A DNA stretch of 64,000 nt from assembly GCF_020985305.1 (NCBI RefSeq), contig NZ_CP087588.1:744001-808000 (forward strand), read 5' to 3'. Under the pieces are notes generated by a model that was not told the DNA's origin, searched no databases, and saw only the letters and a list, made by a program, of their open reading frames with translations. This stretch comes from Croceicoccus sp. Ery15 (GTDB lineage: Bacteria > Pseudomonadota > Alphaproteobacteria > Sphingomonadales > Sphingomonadaceae). Below, one piece after another: positions 35,320-43,763 of this stretch; within the stretch, counting starts at the first letter, position 1, and the number at the start of each line of letters is the position of its first letter. The translations under genes were made by a program, and so were the position numbers.

Positions 35320-36501
35320 TCATCCCTGCTTGCGGCTCAATTGTCGCATGGCATCCTCGATCCCGCCCAGCGTCAGCGGATACATGCGATCGTTCAGCAA
35401 TTGGCGGATCATGCGGTTGGACTGGCTGTACCCCCACGCGCGCTCGGCTTCGGGGTTCAGCCAGACGGTGGCGGGATAGGTATTGGCCACGCGCTGCAAC
35501 CAGACCGAGCCCGCTTCCTCGTTCATATATTCGACCGACCCGCCGGGGTGAGAGATTTCATAGGGGCTCATCGCCGCGTCGCCCACGAAGATCACTTTGT
35601 AATCATGGCCATATTTGTGAAGAATGTCCCAGGTCTGGGTGCGATCCTGCCAGCGGCGCGCATTATCCTTCCACACGAAATCGTATAGGCAATTGTGGAA
35701 GTAGAAGAACTCCATGTTCTTGAACTCCCCCGTGGCGGCAGAGAACAGTTCCTCGACCAGCTTGACATGCGGGTCCATCGAACCGCCGACATCCAGAAAC
35801 AGCAGCAGTTTCACCGCATTATGGCGTTCGGGCCGCATGCGAATGTCCAACCAGCCCTGTCGCGCCGTTCCTGCGATCGTGGCGTCAAGGTCCAGTTCTT
35901 CGGCGGCGCCTTCGCGCGCGAAACGGCGCAGGCGGCGCAGCGCGACCTTGATATTGCGCGTGCCCAGTTCACGCGTGTTGTCGAGATTGGCGAAATCGCG
36001 CTTTTCCCAGACTTTCAACGCTCGTTTGTGCCGCGATTGCCCGCCGATCCGCACGCCTGCGGGGTTGTAACCCGAATGGCCAAAGGGGCTGGTCCCGCCC
36101 GTGCCGATCCATTTGTTGCCGCCCTGATGGCGCTCTTCCTGCTCTTCCAGACGCTTTTTCAGCGTCTCCATGATCTCGTCCCAGTCGCCCAGTTCCTCGA
36201 TCCTGGCCATTTCCTCGGGGCTCAGGAACTTTTCGGCCACGGCGCGCAGCCATTCTTCGGGAATATCGGCACGCGTTTCGCCGATATCGGATAATATGCC
36301 GTTGAAAACCTTTTGGAAAACCTGATCGAACCGGTCGAGCAGCCCTTCGTCTTTCACATAGACCGAGCGGGAGAGGTAATAGAAATCTTCCGGACGGCGT
36401 TCGATCACGTCGCGGTCCAGCGCTTCCAGCAACAGCAGATGCTCTTTCAGGCTGGCCGGAATCCCCGCGCTGCGCAATTCGTCGAGGAAATTGAGGAGCA
36501 T
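35320..36501 (-). CDS. VWA-containing CoxE-like protein
   Basis: 393 residues from ATG 36501. A helical N-terminal half (start MLLNFLDELRSAGIPASLKE) leads to a von Willebrand A domain. Its MIDAS is read as LLLFLDVGGSMDPHV, that is DxGGS rather than DxSxS, a form found in this COG3552-like family. Such proteins act with a MoxR-type AAA ATPase in metallocluster insertion or complex assembly. The partner ATPase (37294-38139) is on the same strand but separated by an inverted DUF502 gene. Confidence 0.85.
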   Translation of the reverse strand: MLLNFLDELRSAGIPASLKEHLLLLEALDRDVIERRPEDFYYLSRSVYVKDEGLLDRFDQVFQKVFNGILSDIGETRADIPEEWLRAVAEKFLSPEEMARIEELGDWDEIMETLKKRLEEQEERHQGGNKWIGTGGTSPFGHSGYNPAGVRIGGQSRHKRALKVWEKRDFANLDNTRELGTRNIKVALRRLRRFAREGAAEELDLDATIAGTARQGWLDIRMRPERHNAVKLLLFLDVGGSMDPHVKLVEELFSAATGEFKNMEFFYFHNCLYDFVWKDNARRWQDRTQTWDILHKYGHDYKVIFVGDAAMSPYEISHPGGSVEYMNEEAGSVWLQRVANTYPATVWLNPEAERAWGYSQSNRMIRQLLNDRMYPLTLGGIEDAMRQLSRKQG

Positions 36502-36682
36502 GCAATGATGGCCTTGTGCAGCGGAACGGTCAGACCGCCCACCATAGGCACGGATACGCCGGATGGGAAATTGTGGGCGGCGATACCGCCACGGCATCGG
36601 GATAAAGCCTGATTGTGGGGCTGCCGAAAAGGCGCAGTGTGTACGCCACATGCGCGACAACGCGCGCTGGGAGCGTGCATCG

Positions 36683-37270
36683 ATGAAAAAACTTCTTCTC
36701 GCCGGGTTCTTCCTGCTGGTTCCGTTGGTCGTTCTGGCCGTGCTGGTCGAAAAGGCGTTCGAGTTCTCGTTGAAACTGACCCGTCCGCTGGGGCGCTTCG
36801 TGCAGATCGACACCTTGGGCGAGATGGCGGTGGCCAATATCATCGCGGTTCTGGCCATCCTGCTGGTGTGCCTGCTGGCAGGGCTGGTGGCGCATATGAC
36901 GCGCTTTTCGCACAGGCTGGACCGTCTGGACCGCGTCGTGGTGGCGGCCGTGCCCGCCTATGCCGTCGCCAAGGTCGCGCTGGGCGCAGCGGCCAGGGGC
37001 GCGCAGGGCGAGGGCAATATGACGCCGGTGCTGGTGCGGTTCGACGATTATTCGCAGATCGCGTTCGAGATCGAGCGGAACGAGGATTACGCTATGCTCT
37101 TCCTGCCGGGCTCGCCCACGGTGTTCGCGGGCGCATCGGTCAGGGTGGAAATAGAACGCGTAACCCCCATAGACCTGTCGTTCGGCGAGGCAGTCGGTAT
37201 CCTGCAATTGCTGGGCAAGGGGAGCCTTGGCGTGCCGCGTATTGCGGCGCCTGAACTATACCCCGCCTGA
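36683..37270 (+). CDS. DUF502 family membrane protein
   Basis: 195 residues from ATG 36683. Two membrane helices (about residues 3-20 and 50-72) frame a loop with LTRPLGRFVQIDTLGEM. The rest is a soluble domain with FDDYSQIAFEIE and FLPGSPTVFAGASVRVE, the usual DUF502 features (PGSP, then the VxxxxVTPIDLSFGEAV end). Plant members (COV) affect membrane trafficking; the bacterial role is unknown. It is read opposite to, and lies between, the MoxR and VWA genes. Confidence 0.85.
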   Translation: MKKLLLAGFFLLVPLVVLAVLVEKAFEFSLKLTRPLGRFVQIDTLGEMAVANIIAVLAILLVCLLAGLVAHMTRFSHRLDRLDRVVVAAVPAYAVAKVALGAAARGAQGEGNMTPVLVRFDDYSQIAFEIERNEDYAMLFLPGSPTVFAGASVRVEIERVTPIDLSFGEAVGILQLLGKGSLGVPRIAAPELYPA

Positions 37271-37293
37271 ACTATCTTCCGCCCGCAGCGGAA

Positions 37294-38139
37294 CTACCGC
37301 TCGCGCCGCGCCATGAAGGCCAGCCGTTCGAACAGCATCACGTCCTGCTCGTTCTTCAGCAAGGCGCCGTGCAGCGGCGGGATCGCCTTGGTCGCGTCTT
37401 TCTGTTGTAGCACGTCGAGCGGCATATCCTCGACCAGCAGCAGTTTCAGCCAGTCGAGCAATTCGCTGGTGCTCGGCTTTTTCTTGAGGCCGGGCACATC
37501 GCGGATTTCGTAAAACATCTCTAGCGCCTTGGCCACCAGACGCTGCTGGATGCCGGGGAAGTGAACCTCGACAATCTCGGCCATCGTCCCGGGGTCGGGG
37601 AATTTGATGTAATGAAAGAAACAGCGGCGCAGGAAGGCGTCGGGCAGGTCTTTTTCGTTGTTCGAGGTGATAACCACGATCGGCCGTTCCCTCGCCTCGA
37701 TCCGCTCGCCCGTTTCGTAAACGTCGAATGTCATGCGGTCGAGTTCCTGAAGCAGGTCGTTCGGAAACTCGATATCGGCCTTGTCGATCTCGTCGATCAG
37801 CAGAACGGGCAGTTCGGGCGAAGTGAACGCTTCCCACAACTTGCCCTTGCGGATGTAATTGGCGATGTCGTGCACACGCTCGTCGCCCAATTGCCCGTCG
37901 CGCAGGCGGGCGACCGCATCATATTCATACAGCCCCTGCTGCGCCTTGGTCGTGGATTTGACGCCCCATTCGATCAGCGGCGCGCCGATGGCCTTTGAAA
38001 TCTCGTGCGCCAGAACGGTCTTGCCGGTGCCGGGTTCGCCCTTGACCAGCAGGGGACGGCGCAGCGTAACGGCCGCGTTGACAGCCACCTTCAGATCGTC
38101 GGTCGCCACATAGTTTTCGGTGCCGGTAAAGCGCTGCAT
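37294..38139 (-). CDS. MoxR-family AAA ATPase
   Basis: 281 residues from ATG 38139, with AGGAT upstream. Walker A is LVKGEPGTGKTVLAHEI (about residues 31-47), Walker B VLLIDEIDKAD (about 107-117), and sensor 1 VVITSNNEKDLPDAFLRRC. MoxR ATPases work as chaperones with VWA proteins; the expected partner is the CoxE-like gene at 35320-36501. No substrate complex such as CO dehydrogenase is encoded nearby. Confidence 0.92.
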   Translation of the reverse strand: MQRFTGTENYVATDDLKVAVNAAVTLRRPLLVKGEPGTGKTVLAHEISKAIGAPLIEWGVKSTTKAQQGLYEYDAVARLRDGQLGDERVHDIANYIRKGKLWEAFTSPELPVLLIDEIDKADIEFPNDLLQELDRMTFDVYETGERIEARERPIVVITSNNEKDLPDAFLRRCFFHYIKFPDPGTMAEIVEVHFPGIQQRLVAKALEMFYEIRDVPGLKKKPSTSELLDWLKLLLVEDMPLDVLQQKDATKAIPPLHGALLKNEQDVMLFERLAFMARRER

Positions 38140-38222
38140 CCCAAATCCTGTCGATTGTCTGTTTGTCGTCACGCTAGATATTGCATCGCAGCATGGCAAG
38201 CGCGTGGCGGCGATATGCGCGT

Positions 38223-38924
38223 TCAGTATCCGAACAGACGCGGATAGCGCCGGACAAAGCGCCGTAGCCAGAAATCGGTCCGGTCGCGCCGCGCGCGATG
38301 CATATAGCGCCAGCCGGCCAGCGCGATCACTGCCGATCCCAGCGTGTCGACGATCAGGTCCCACATCGTATCGGTCAACCCCGAAGGATCGCCCAGCATC
38401 GGCTTCTGCATGTTCATGCCTAGCAACTGGTCGGCACCGAACTCAACGATTTCCCACAACGCGCCGATACCGACGCCGAAAAAGAACGCGAATAAGGCGA
38501 CGAAGCTGGGTTTCATGGTCACGTCGACCAGCTCGTTCTCGTTCACCAGATAGACGAACAGAAAGCCCAGCATGCCCAGCAGCACGCCCGAACTGGTGTG
38601 CAGGGCAAGGTCCCACCACCAGAAGCGTTCGTAATAATCGCGCACCTCGCCAAGGAACAGCGTGGCGAAGATGAAGAGGACGGTGAAGATCTGGATCTCG
38701 ACCGGAATGAAAACCGGCAGCTTGCCCGGAAACAGCGCCGGAACGCCGATGAGTACCATCAGCATCAGGACAAGGAAAAGGCCCATGAATTGCCGGTCGA
38801 CCGCCAGCGCGATCAGTTCGCCCGCCATCATGAATTCCATCACGGCCACGATGATCAGATGCAGCCGCCGGACCAGCGGATCGGGCCGATTCTCGGCAGT
38901 ACCCGGACGGGCCGGTCCGGTCAC
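38223..38924 (-). CDS. DUF2238 (YjdF-like) membrane protein
   Basis: 233 residues. It starts with a GTG that overlaps the TGA of parE (GTGA, 38921-38924). Six or so hydrophobic helices are visible. Family-type features are YYERFWWWDLALHTSSGVLLG (His in the membrane region) and GIGALWEIVEFGADQ, then DTMWDLIVDTLGSAVIAL; the repeated D/E-H-G pattern suggests a metal or substrate site within the membrane. Function unknown. It is probably co-expressed with parE through translational coupling. Confidence 0.78.
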   Translation of the reverse strand: MTGPARPGTAENRPDPLVRRLHLIIVAVMEFMMAGELIALAVDRQFMGLFLVLMLMVLIGVPALFPGKLPVFIPVEIQIFTVLFIFATLFLGEVRDYYERFWWWDLALHTSSGVLLGMLGFLFVYLVNENELVDVTMKPSFVALFAFFFGVGIGALWEIVEFGADQLLGMNMQKPMLGDPSGLTDTMWDLIVDTLGSAVIALAGWRYMHRARRDRTDFWLRRFVRRYPRLFGY

Positions 38925-40942
38925 GCGTCGATCATGTCGCGGTCAAGCTCGCCCGCGCGGTTCTGGATGAAGTTGAAGCGGTGTTCGGGGTTGCGGCCCA
39001 TCAACTCGTCCACCAGACGCGACACGCCTGCGCGCTGTTCGTATTCGTTGGGCAGGGTGATGCGGATCAGGCCCCGGCTTTCGGGGCTCATCGTCGTTTC
39101 GCGCAATTGCTGCGGGTTCATTTCGCCCAAGCCTTTGAAGCGACCGACCTCGACCTTCTTGCCCTTGAAGACTGTTTCCTCCAGCTCCTTGCGATGCGCG
39201 TCGTCGCGGGCATAGCGGCTCTCTTTTCCCGCAGTCAGGCGATAGAGCGGCGGCTGGGCAAGGAACAGATGGCCGCGCCGGACGACTTCGGGCATTTCCT
39301 GAAAGAAGAACGTCATCAACAATGTCGCGATATGCGCGCCGTCGACATCGGCATCGGTCATGATGATGATGCGGTCGTAACGCAGATCGTCGGGATTGCA
39401 GTCCTTGCGGATGCCGCAGCCCATGGCCAGCGTCAGATCGGCGATTTCCTGATTGGCGCGGATCTTGTCGGCGCTGGCGCTGGCGACGTTCAGGATCTTG
39501 CCGCGGATTGGCAGGATCGCTTGCGTCTTGCGGTCGCGCGCCTGTTTCGCGCTGCCGCCCGCACTGTCGCCCTCGACGATGAACAATTCGGTTTCGGCAT
39601 CGCTTTCGCCGCTGCAATCGGTCAGCTTGCCGGGCAGGCGCAGCTTTTTCGCATTGGTCGCGGTCTTGCGTTTGATCTCGCGCTCCTGCTTGCGGCGCAG
39701 ACGTTCGTCCATCCGCTCCATCACCGCGCCCAGCAGCGCCTTGCCCCGTTCCATATTGTCGGCAAGGAAATGGTCGAAATGGTCGCGGATCGCGTTTTCC
39801 ACCAGCCGTGCGGCTTCGGGCGAAGTCAGGCGGTCCTTGGTCTGCGACTGGAATTGCGGATCGCGGATAAAGACTGACAGCATCACCTCGCTACCCGTGA
39901 CCACGTCGTCGGGGGTGATGTCCTTGGCCTTTTTCTGGCCGACCAGCTCGGCAAAGCCGCGCAGCCCCTTGGTCAGCGCGGCGCGCAGGCCCTGTTCATG
40001 TGTGCCGCCGTCGGGAGTGGGGATGGTGTTGCAATACCAGCTGTAGGAACCGTCGGACCACAGCGGCCACGCGATGGCCCATTCCACGCGGCCCTGCTGT
40101 TCCCCTGCCTCGTTCGCGGGAAAGTCCTGCGAGCCGGAGAAGAAGTCGGTGGTGACGCATTCGCGGGTGCCGACCTGTTCCTTCAGATGGTCGGCCAGAC
40201 CGCCGGGGAACTGGAAGACCGCCTCGGCCGGCACATCCTCTCCCGCCAGTTCGGGGTCGCATTTCCAGCGGATTTCGACGCCTGCGAACAGATAGGCCTT
40301 GGACCGCGTCAGGCGGAACAGGCGCGCGGGTTTGAATTTCTGCGCGCCGAAAATCTCGGGGTCGGGGGTAAAGCTGACCGTGGTGCCGCGCCGGTTGGGC
40401 GCCGCGCCCACTTGCTGGATGGGACCAAGCGGATGCCCCTTGGCAAATTCCTGCGCATAGAGCTTTTTATCGCGCGCGACTTCCACGCGGGTCAGGGTCG
40501 ACAGCGCGTTCACCACCGACACGCCCACGCCGTGCAGGCCCCCGCTGGTGGCATAGGCCTTGCCCGAGAACTTGCCGCCCGAATGCAGCGTCGTCAGGAT
40601 CACCTCAAGCGCCGATTTGCCCGGATATTTGGGGTGTTCGTCGATCGGCATGCCGCGACCATTGTCGGAAATGGTGATGCGGCCTGCCGTGCCGTCCTCG
40701 CCCTTTTCCAGCGTCACCTCGATCCGGTTGGCATGGCCCGCGACAGCCTCGTCCATGGAGTTGTCGAGCACTTCGGCGGCGAGATGGTGCAGCGCGCGCT
40801 CGTCAGTGCCGCCGATATACATGCCGGGGCGGCGGCGTACCGGCTCCAGCCCTTCCAGCACCTCGATCGAAGAGCTGTCATAACTTTGCGCGGCGGCGGC
40901 AGCCTTGGCGTCGAACAGGTCGTCGGAATTATCTTGTGGCAT
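38921..40942 (-). CDS. parE: DNA topoisomerase IV subunit B
   Basis: 673 residues. The ATPase subunit that, with ParC, decatenates chromosomes. The GHKL ATP site is visible as EVLDNSMDEA (about residue 55), ISDNGRGMPIDEHPKY and TSGGLHGVGVSVVNALS. The TOPRIM part has FIVEGDSAGGSAKQARDR and IIIMTDADVDGAHI. The compact C-terminus and the sequence RRRPGMYIGGTDERALHH favour ParE over GyrB. A 14-bp palindrome lies about 70 bp upstream of its start. Confidence 0.95.
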   Translation of the reverse strand: MPQDNSDDLFDAKAAAAAQSYDSSSIEVLEGLEPVRRRPGMYIGGTDERALHHLAAEVLDNSMDEAVAGHANRIEVTLEKGEDGTAGRITISDNGRGMPIDEHPKYPGKSALEVILTTLHSGGKFSGKAYATSGGLHGVGVSVVNALSTLTRVEVARDKKLYAQEFAKGHPLGPIQQVGAAPNRRGTTVSFTPDPEIFGAQKFKPARLFRLTRSKAYLFAGVEIRWKCDPELAGEDVPAEAVFQFPGGLADHLKEQVGTRECVTTDFFSGSQDFPANEAGEQQGRVEWAIAWPLWSDGSYSWYCNTIPTPDGGTHEQGLRAALTKGLRGFAELVGQKKAKDITPDDVVTGSEVMLSVFIRDPQFQSQTKDRLTSPEAARLVENAIRDHFDHFLADNMERGKALLGAVMERMDERLRRKQEREIKRKTATNAKKLRLPGKLTDCSGESDAETELFIVEGDSAGGSAKQARDRKTQAILPIRGKILNVASASADKIRANQEIADLTLAMGCGIRKDCNPDDLRYDRIIIMTDADVDGAHIATLLMTFFFQEMPEVVRRGHLFLAQPPLYRLTAGKESRYARDDAHRKELEETVFKGKKVEVGRFKGLGEMNPQQLRETTMSPESRGLIRITLPNEYEQRAGVSRLVDELMGRNPEHRFNFIQNRAGELDRDMIDA

Positions 40943-41010
40943 GGCGCTAAGACTATGCCCGCCATGGGGCCGCGATCAAGCGGATGCGGGAAGTTATGAG
41001 CAATCCTGAG

Positions 41011-41024
41011 TGCGATTAATCGCA
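41011..41024. promoter_or_regulatory. 14-bp perfect palindrome upstream of parE
   Basis: TGCGATTAATCGCA is a perfect palindrome in an AT-richer stretch 69 bp before the parE ATG (minus strand, 40942). A dimeric regulator could bind it. The left half overlaps TTGCGA, a possible -35 element on the minus strand, but no matching -10 is clear. Confidence 0.4.
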
Positions 41025-41133
41025 AAACCCGATTTGTGTATCAGCTTTTTCGCATTTTCCCGAACAACGCGCATGTGGCATAGCCCAATCAATCAGCAGG
41101 ACGCTGCATAGGCGGTCTGCGGGTTTGTCCCTT

Positions 41134-41256
41134 CGGCTTCCCGTCCCCCGACCCGACTCCCCCTCGGGTGGAAGCCGTTATCGGGGGCGTCGCCTCGCTC
41201 TTCACCCACCCTCGAACGCTTGGCGGCGCCCCTAGGGGCTTCGCCGCCAGGTCGAG
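41134..41256. repeat. Cluster of GC-rich inverted repeats
   Basis: Two adjacent stem-loops. The first pairs CGGCTTCC (41134-41141) with GGAAGCCG (41170-41177) around an inner ACCCGA/TCGGGT stem (41151-41156, 41164-41169); CCCCCGA (41145-41151) with TCGGGGG (41181-41187) is a competing pairing. The second pairs TGGCGGCG (41221-41228) with CGCCGCCA (41242-41249), contains the palindrome CCCCTAGGGG and is flanked by CTCGA/TCGAG. It starts right after the LpoA-like stop but has no T-run. It resembles a REP-type extragenic element. Confidence 0.5.
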
Positions 41257-41262
41257 AAGGGA

Positions 41263-42498
41263 TCAATCGAAGCTGGTCGGTGCGGGCGAAACCACTTTCA
41301 TGCCGTTCACCGTCACCTCGCGCACTTCGAACGCGCGCTGCACCACCCCGTCGTTAAAGCGGAAGGCACCGTCGAGGCCGAGGAAACCGCCACGATCGTT
41401 CAGTTCCGATACGGGAAATGCCGTGCCCGGTTGCCAATCGCGCGCGATACGGATCGTCAGCAGCACGGCATCATAGCCAAGCGCGGAGACGCGATAGGGT
41501 GCCGAACCGAAACGGCTTTTATAGCTGTCCGAAAGGCGCTGGAACCGCGCATCCGATACGGCGGAAAACCATGCGCCGCGCAGGGCGGGGGTCTGTGCGA
41601 TCTGCGCATCGCCGCTCCACAATTCGGTGCCGAGAATCCTTGCCATCTTGTCGGCATCGCGGATCAGCGGGCCGGCGCGCACGGCGATCCGCGCGCCATC
41701 GGCAATCAGGATCGCCTGATAATCGCCGTTTTCCTGCAAGCGGCGGACGGCCGAGGTCAGCGAATTATTTTCGCGGTTATAGGTTTCGATGGCGGCGATC
41801 TGTGTGCCGGTGCGGCGCGCGGTCGCCAGCATCGCATCGGATGCGCGCTTGCCATATTCGCCGCTGGGCACCAGCGCGCCGAACCGGCTGATGCCGTTCT
41901 GCTGGGCGAAGATCATTGTCCGTTCGATCGACTGCGCCGGGATCTGGCCCATCACGTAAACGCCGTCGCCTGCGACCTCGCTATCGTTGGAAAAGCTGAT
42001 GATCGGCACGCGCGCGGGCTTTGCCACGCCCTTTACCGCATCGACATTATCGCCCAGCAGCGGGCCGAGGATCAGCCGGTTTCCATCCGCGATCGCGCGC
42101 CGCGCCGCGCCCGCCGGATCGCGGGCCGTGTCATAGCTGGTGATGCGGATATTCGCCGTATTGGTATCGAGCAGCGCCATATTGGCGGCATTGGCCATGC
42201 TTTGCCCCACGGCCGCATTCTCGCCCGACATCGGCGCCAAAAGGGCGATGCGGTGGCGCGCCTCGTCCACATCGGGCAATTGGCCAGCGACCGGCCCTTC
42301 GACCGGCGCGGGGCCGGTGGTGGGCACATTGCCGCCATCGGGGATGATGCCCTTACAACCGGCGAGCACCAGCGCGCCAAAGCCCATGACCCCCAGCCGT
42401 AGGGCGCGGCGGCGGTTGGCGTTCTTGCCGGAACCGTCCGTGCCCGAAACATTTTTGCCCGAAACAGGCGCGGCAATGGGTGCGACCCGCGTGTTCAT
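41263..42498 (-). CDS. LpoA-like penicillin-binding-protein activator lipoprotein
   Basis: 411 residues from ATG 42498. A basic N-terminus and helix end in the lipobox LVLAGC (cysteine at about residue 48), so it is a lipoprotein. The rest is a periplasmic-binding (type 1) fold: RIALLAPMSGENAAVGQSM, ILGPLLGDNVDAVKG, ISFSNDSEVAGDGVYVMG and RVSALGYDAVLL. In E. coli the corresponding domain of LpoA activates PBP1A from the outer membrane; the TPR half of LpoA is absent here, as is usual in alphaproteobacteria. It is divergent from rsmI with only 40 bp between the starts. Confidence 0.85.
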   Translation of the reverse strand: MNTRVAPIAAPVSGKNVSGTDGSGKNANRRRALRLGVMGFGALVLAGCKGIIPDGGNVPTTGPAPVEGPVAGQLPDVDEARHRIALLAPMSGENAAVGQSMANAANMALLDTNTANIRITSYDTARDPAGAARRAIADGNRLILGPLLGDNVDAVKGVAKPARVPIISFSNDSEVAGDGVYVMGQIPAQSIERTMIFAQQNGISRFGALVPSGEYGKRASDAMLATARRTGTQIAAIETYNRENNSLTSAVRRLQENGDYQAILIADGARIAVRAGPLIRDADKMARILGTELWSGDAQIAQTPALRGAWFSAVSDARFQRLSDSYKSRFGSAPYRVSALGYDAVLLTIRIARDWQPGTAFPVSELNDRGGFLGLDGAFRFNDGVVQRAFEVREVTVNGMKVVSPAPTSFD

Positions 42499-42538
42499 GC
42501 TTGCATCTCCCAGAGTATGGCGTGCATCAGCGCGGGCC

Positions 42539-43378
42539 ATGGACCAACGCGATGAATCCCTTGAACCGGGCCTCTATATAGTTGCCACGCCTATTGGCAA
42601 TCTTGGTGACATCACTCTGCGCGCCATTGCGACATTGCGCGGCGCGGAGGCGGTGGCTTGCGAGGATACGCGGGTAACGGGGCGGCTGATGCAGCATCTG
42701 GGCCTGAAAAAGCGGCTGATCCGCTATGACGACCATGCCGACGAACAGGCACGAGACGGCCTGCTGGCATTGGCGGCAGAGGCGGCGGTGGCGCTGGTGT
42801 CGGATGCGGGCACGCCGCTGATTTCCGATCCGGGCTACCGGCTGGTCCATGCGGCGCGCGCGCAAGGGCTGAATGTTATTGCCATACCGGGGCCGAGCGC
42901 GGTGGTCGCGGGGCTGTCGATATCTGGCTTGCCGACCGACCGCTTCCTGTTCGCCGGTTTTCTGCCGCAAAAGGCTAAGGCGCGTGCCGATGTGCTGGCC
43001 GAACTGGGCGGGGTGCGCACGTCGCTGGTATTCTATGAAACCGCGCCGCGCCTCGTTTCCGCGTTGCAGGCGATCGGCGATGCCTTGCCGGGCCGAATTG
43101 TTGCGGTAGGCCGCGAACTGACCAAGCTGCATGAGGAATGCCGGACCGGCACGACAGATGATCTGGTCGCCCATTATACCGCCCATCCGCCAAGGGGAGA
43201 AATCGTGCTGATGATCGGCCCTCCGGTCGAAGCGGATGCCGGGGATCTGGATATCGACGCCTTGCTGGTAGAGGCGCTGATGACCGACAAGCCCAGTCAG
43301 GCGGCGGCAAAGCTGGCCAGGGCGCATGGGCTGGACCGCAAGCAGCTGTATTCCCGCGCGATGGAACTGAAAGCGTGA
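42539..43378 (+). CDS. rsmI: 16S rRNA (cytidine(1402)-2'-O)-methyltransferase RsmI
   Basis: 279 residues from ATG 42539. It 2'-O-methylates C1402 in the ribosomal decoding centre. Tetrapyrrole-methylase fold with LYIVATPIGNLGDITLRAIATL at the N-terminus (given in parts: VATPIGNLGD), LVSDAGTPLISDPG (about residues 85-98), and IPGPSAVVAGLSISGLPTDRF. It is followed by yraN through a GTGA overlap (43375-43378). Confidence 0.95.
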   Translation: MDQRDESLEPGLYIVATPIGNLGDITLRAIATLRGAEAVACEDTRVTGRLMQHLGLKKRLIRYDDHADEQARDGLLALAAEAAVALVSDAGTPLISDPGYRLVHAARAQGLNVIAIPGPSAVVAGLSISGLPTDRFLFAGFLPQKAKARADVLAELGGVRTSLVFYETAPRLVSALQAIGDALPGRIVAVGRELTKLHEECRTGTTDDLVAHYTAHPPRGEIVLMIGPPVEADAGDLDIDALLVEALMTDKPSQAAAKLARAHGLDRKQLYSRAMELKA

Positions 43379-43740
43379 AACCCGAAGCCATCCGCCGCAT
43401 CCGTGCCGAGAAACAGGGGCGACGCGGCGAGGAGGAGGCCGCATTGTTCCTGCACGCGGGCGGTTGGGACATATTGGCGCGGCGCGTGCGCAATGCGGCG
43501 GGAGAGGTCGATCTGGTGGCCCGAAAAGGGCGCGTCGTGGCCTTTATAGAGGTCAAATGGCGCCAACATGTCGCCGGACTGGACAATGCCATCGACGCGC
43601 GCCGTCTTGCCCGTGTATGCGCGGCGGCCGAAGCGGAGGCCCACCGCTTTGTGCAAGAGGGCGATGACATGCGGATTGACGTGCTGCTGCTTGCACCCGG
43701 CCATGCGCCACGCCATCTGGAGAATGCGGGCCTGTTCTGA
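43375..43740 (+). CDS. yraN: YraN family (UPF0102) endonuclease-like protein
   Basis: 121 residues from a GTG overlapping the rsmI TGA. The restriction-endonuclease-like core is seen as GRRGEEEAALFLHAGGWDIL, then AAGEVDLVARKGRVVAFIEVKW, with the D-(E/Q)xK catalytic arrangement (EVDLV ... FIEVKW). The family is often next to rsmI; its biological role remains poorly defined. Confidence 0.9.
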   Translation: MKPEAIRRIRAEKQGRRGEEEAALFLHAGGWDILARRVRNAAGEVDLVARKGRVVAFIEVKWRQHVAGLDNAIDARRLARVCAAAEAEAHRFVQEGDDMRIDVLLLAPGHAPRHLENAGLF

Positions 43741-43763
43741 CGCCTGCCGAAAAAGGAACCGAC

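Larger units (their letters stand above)
40943..41262. other. 320-bp non-coding region upstream of parE with strong secondary structure
   Basis: The left part carries the parE promoter region with the palindrome at 41011-41024. The right part (about 41134-41256) is a chain of GC-rich inverted repeats immediately after the LpoA-like stop codon, described separately. I see no coding frame in it. Confidence 0.55.
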
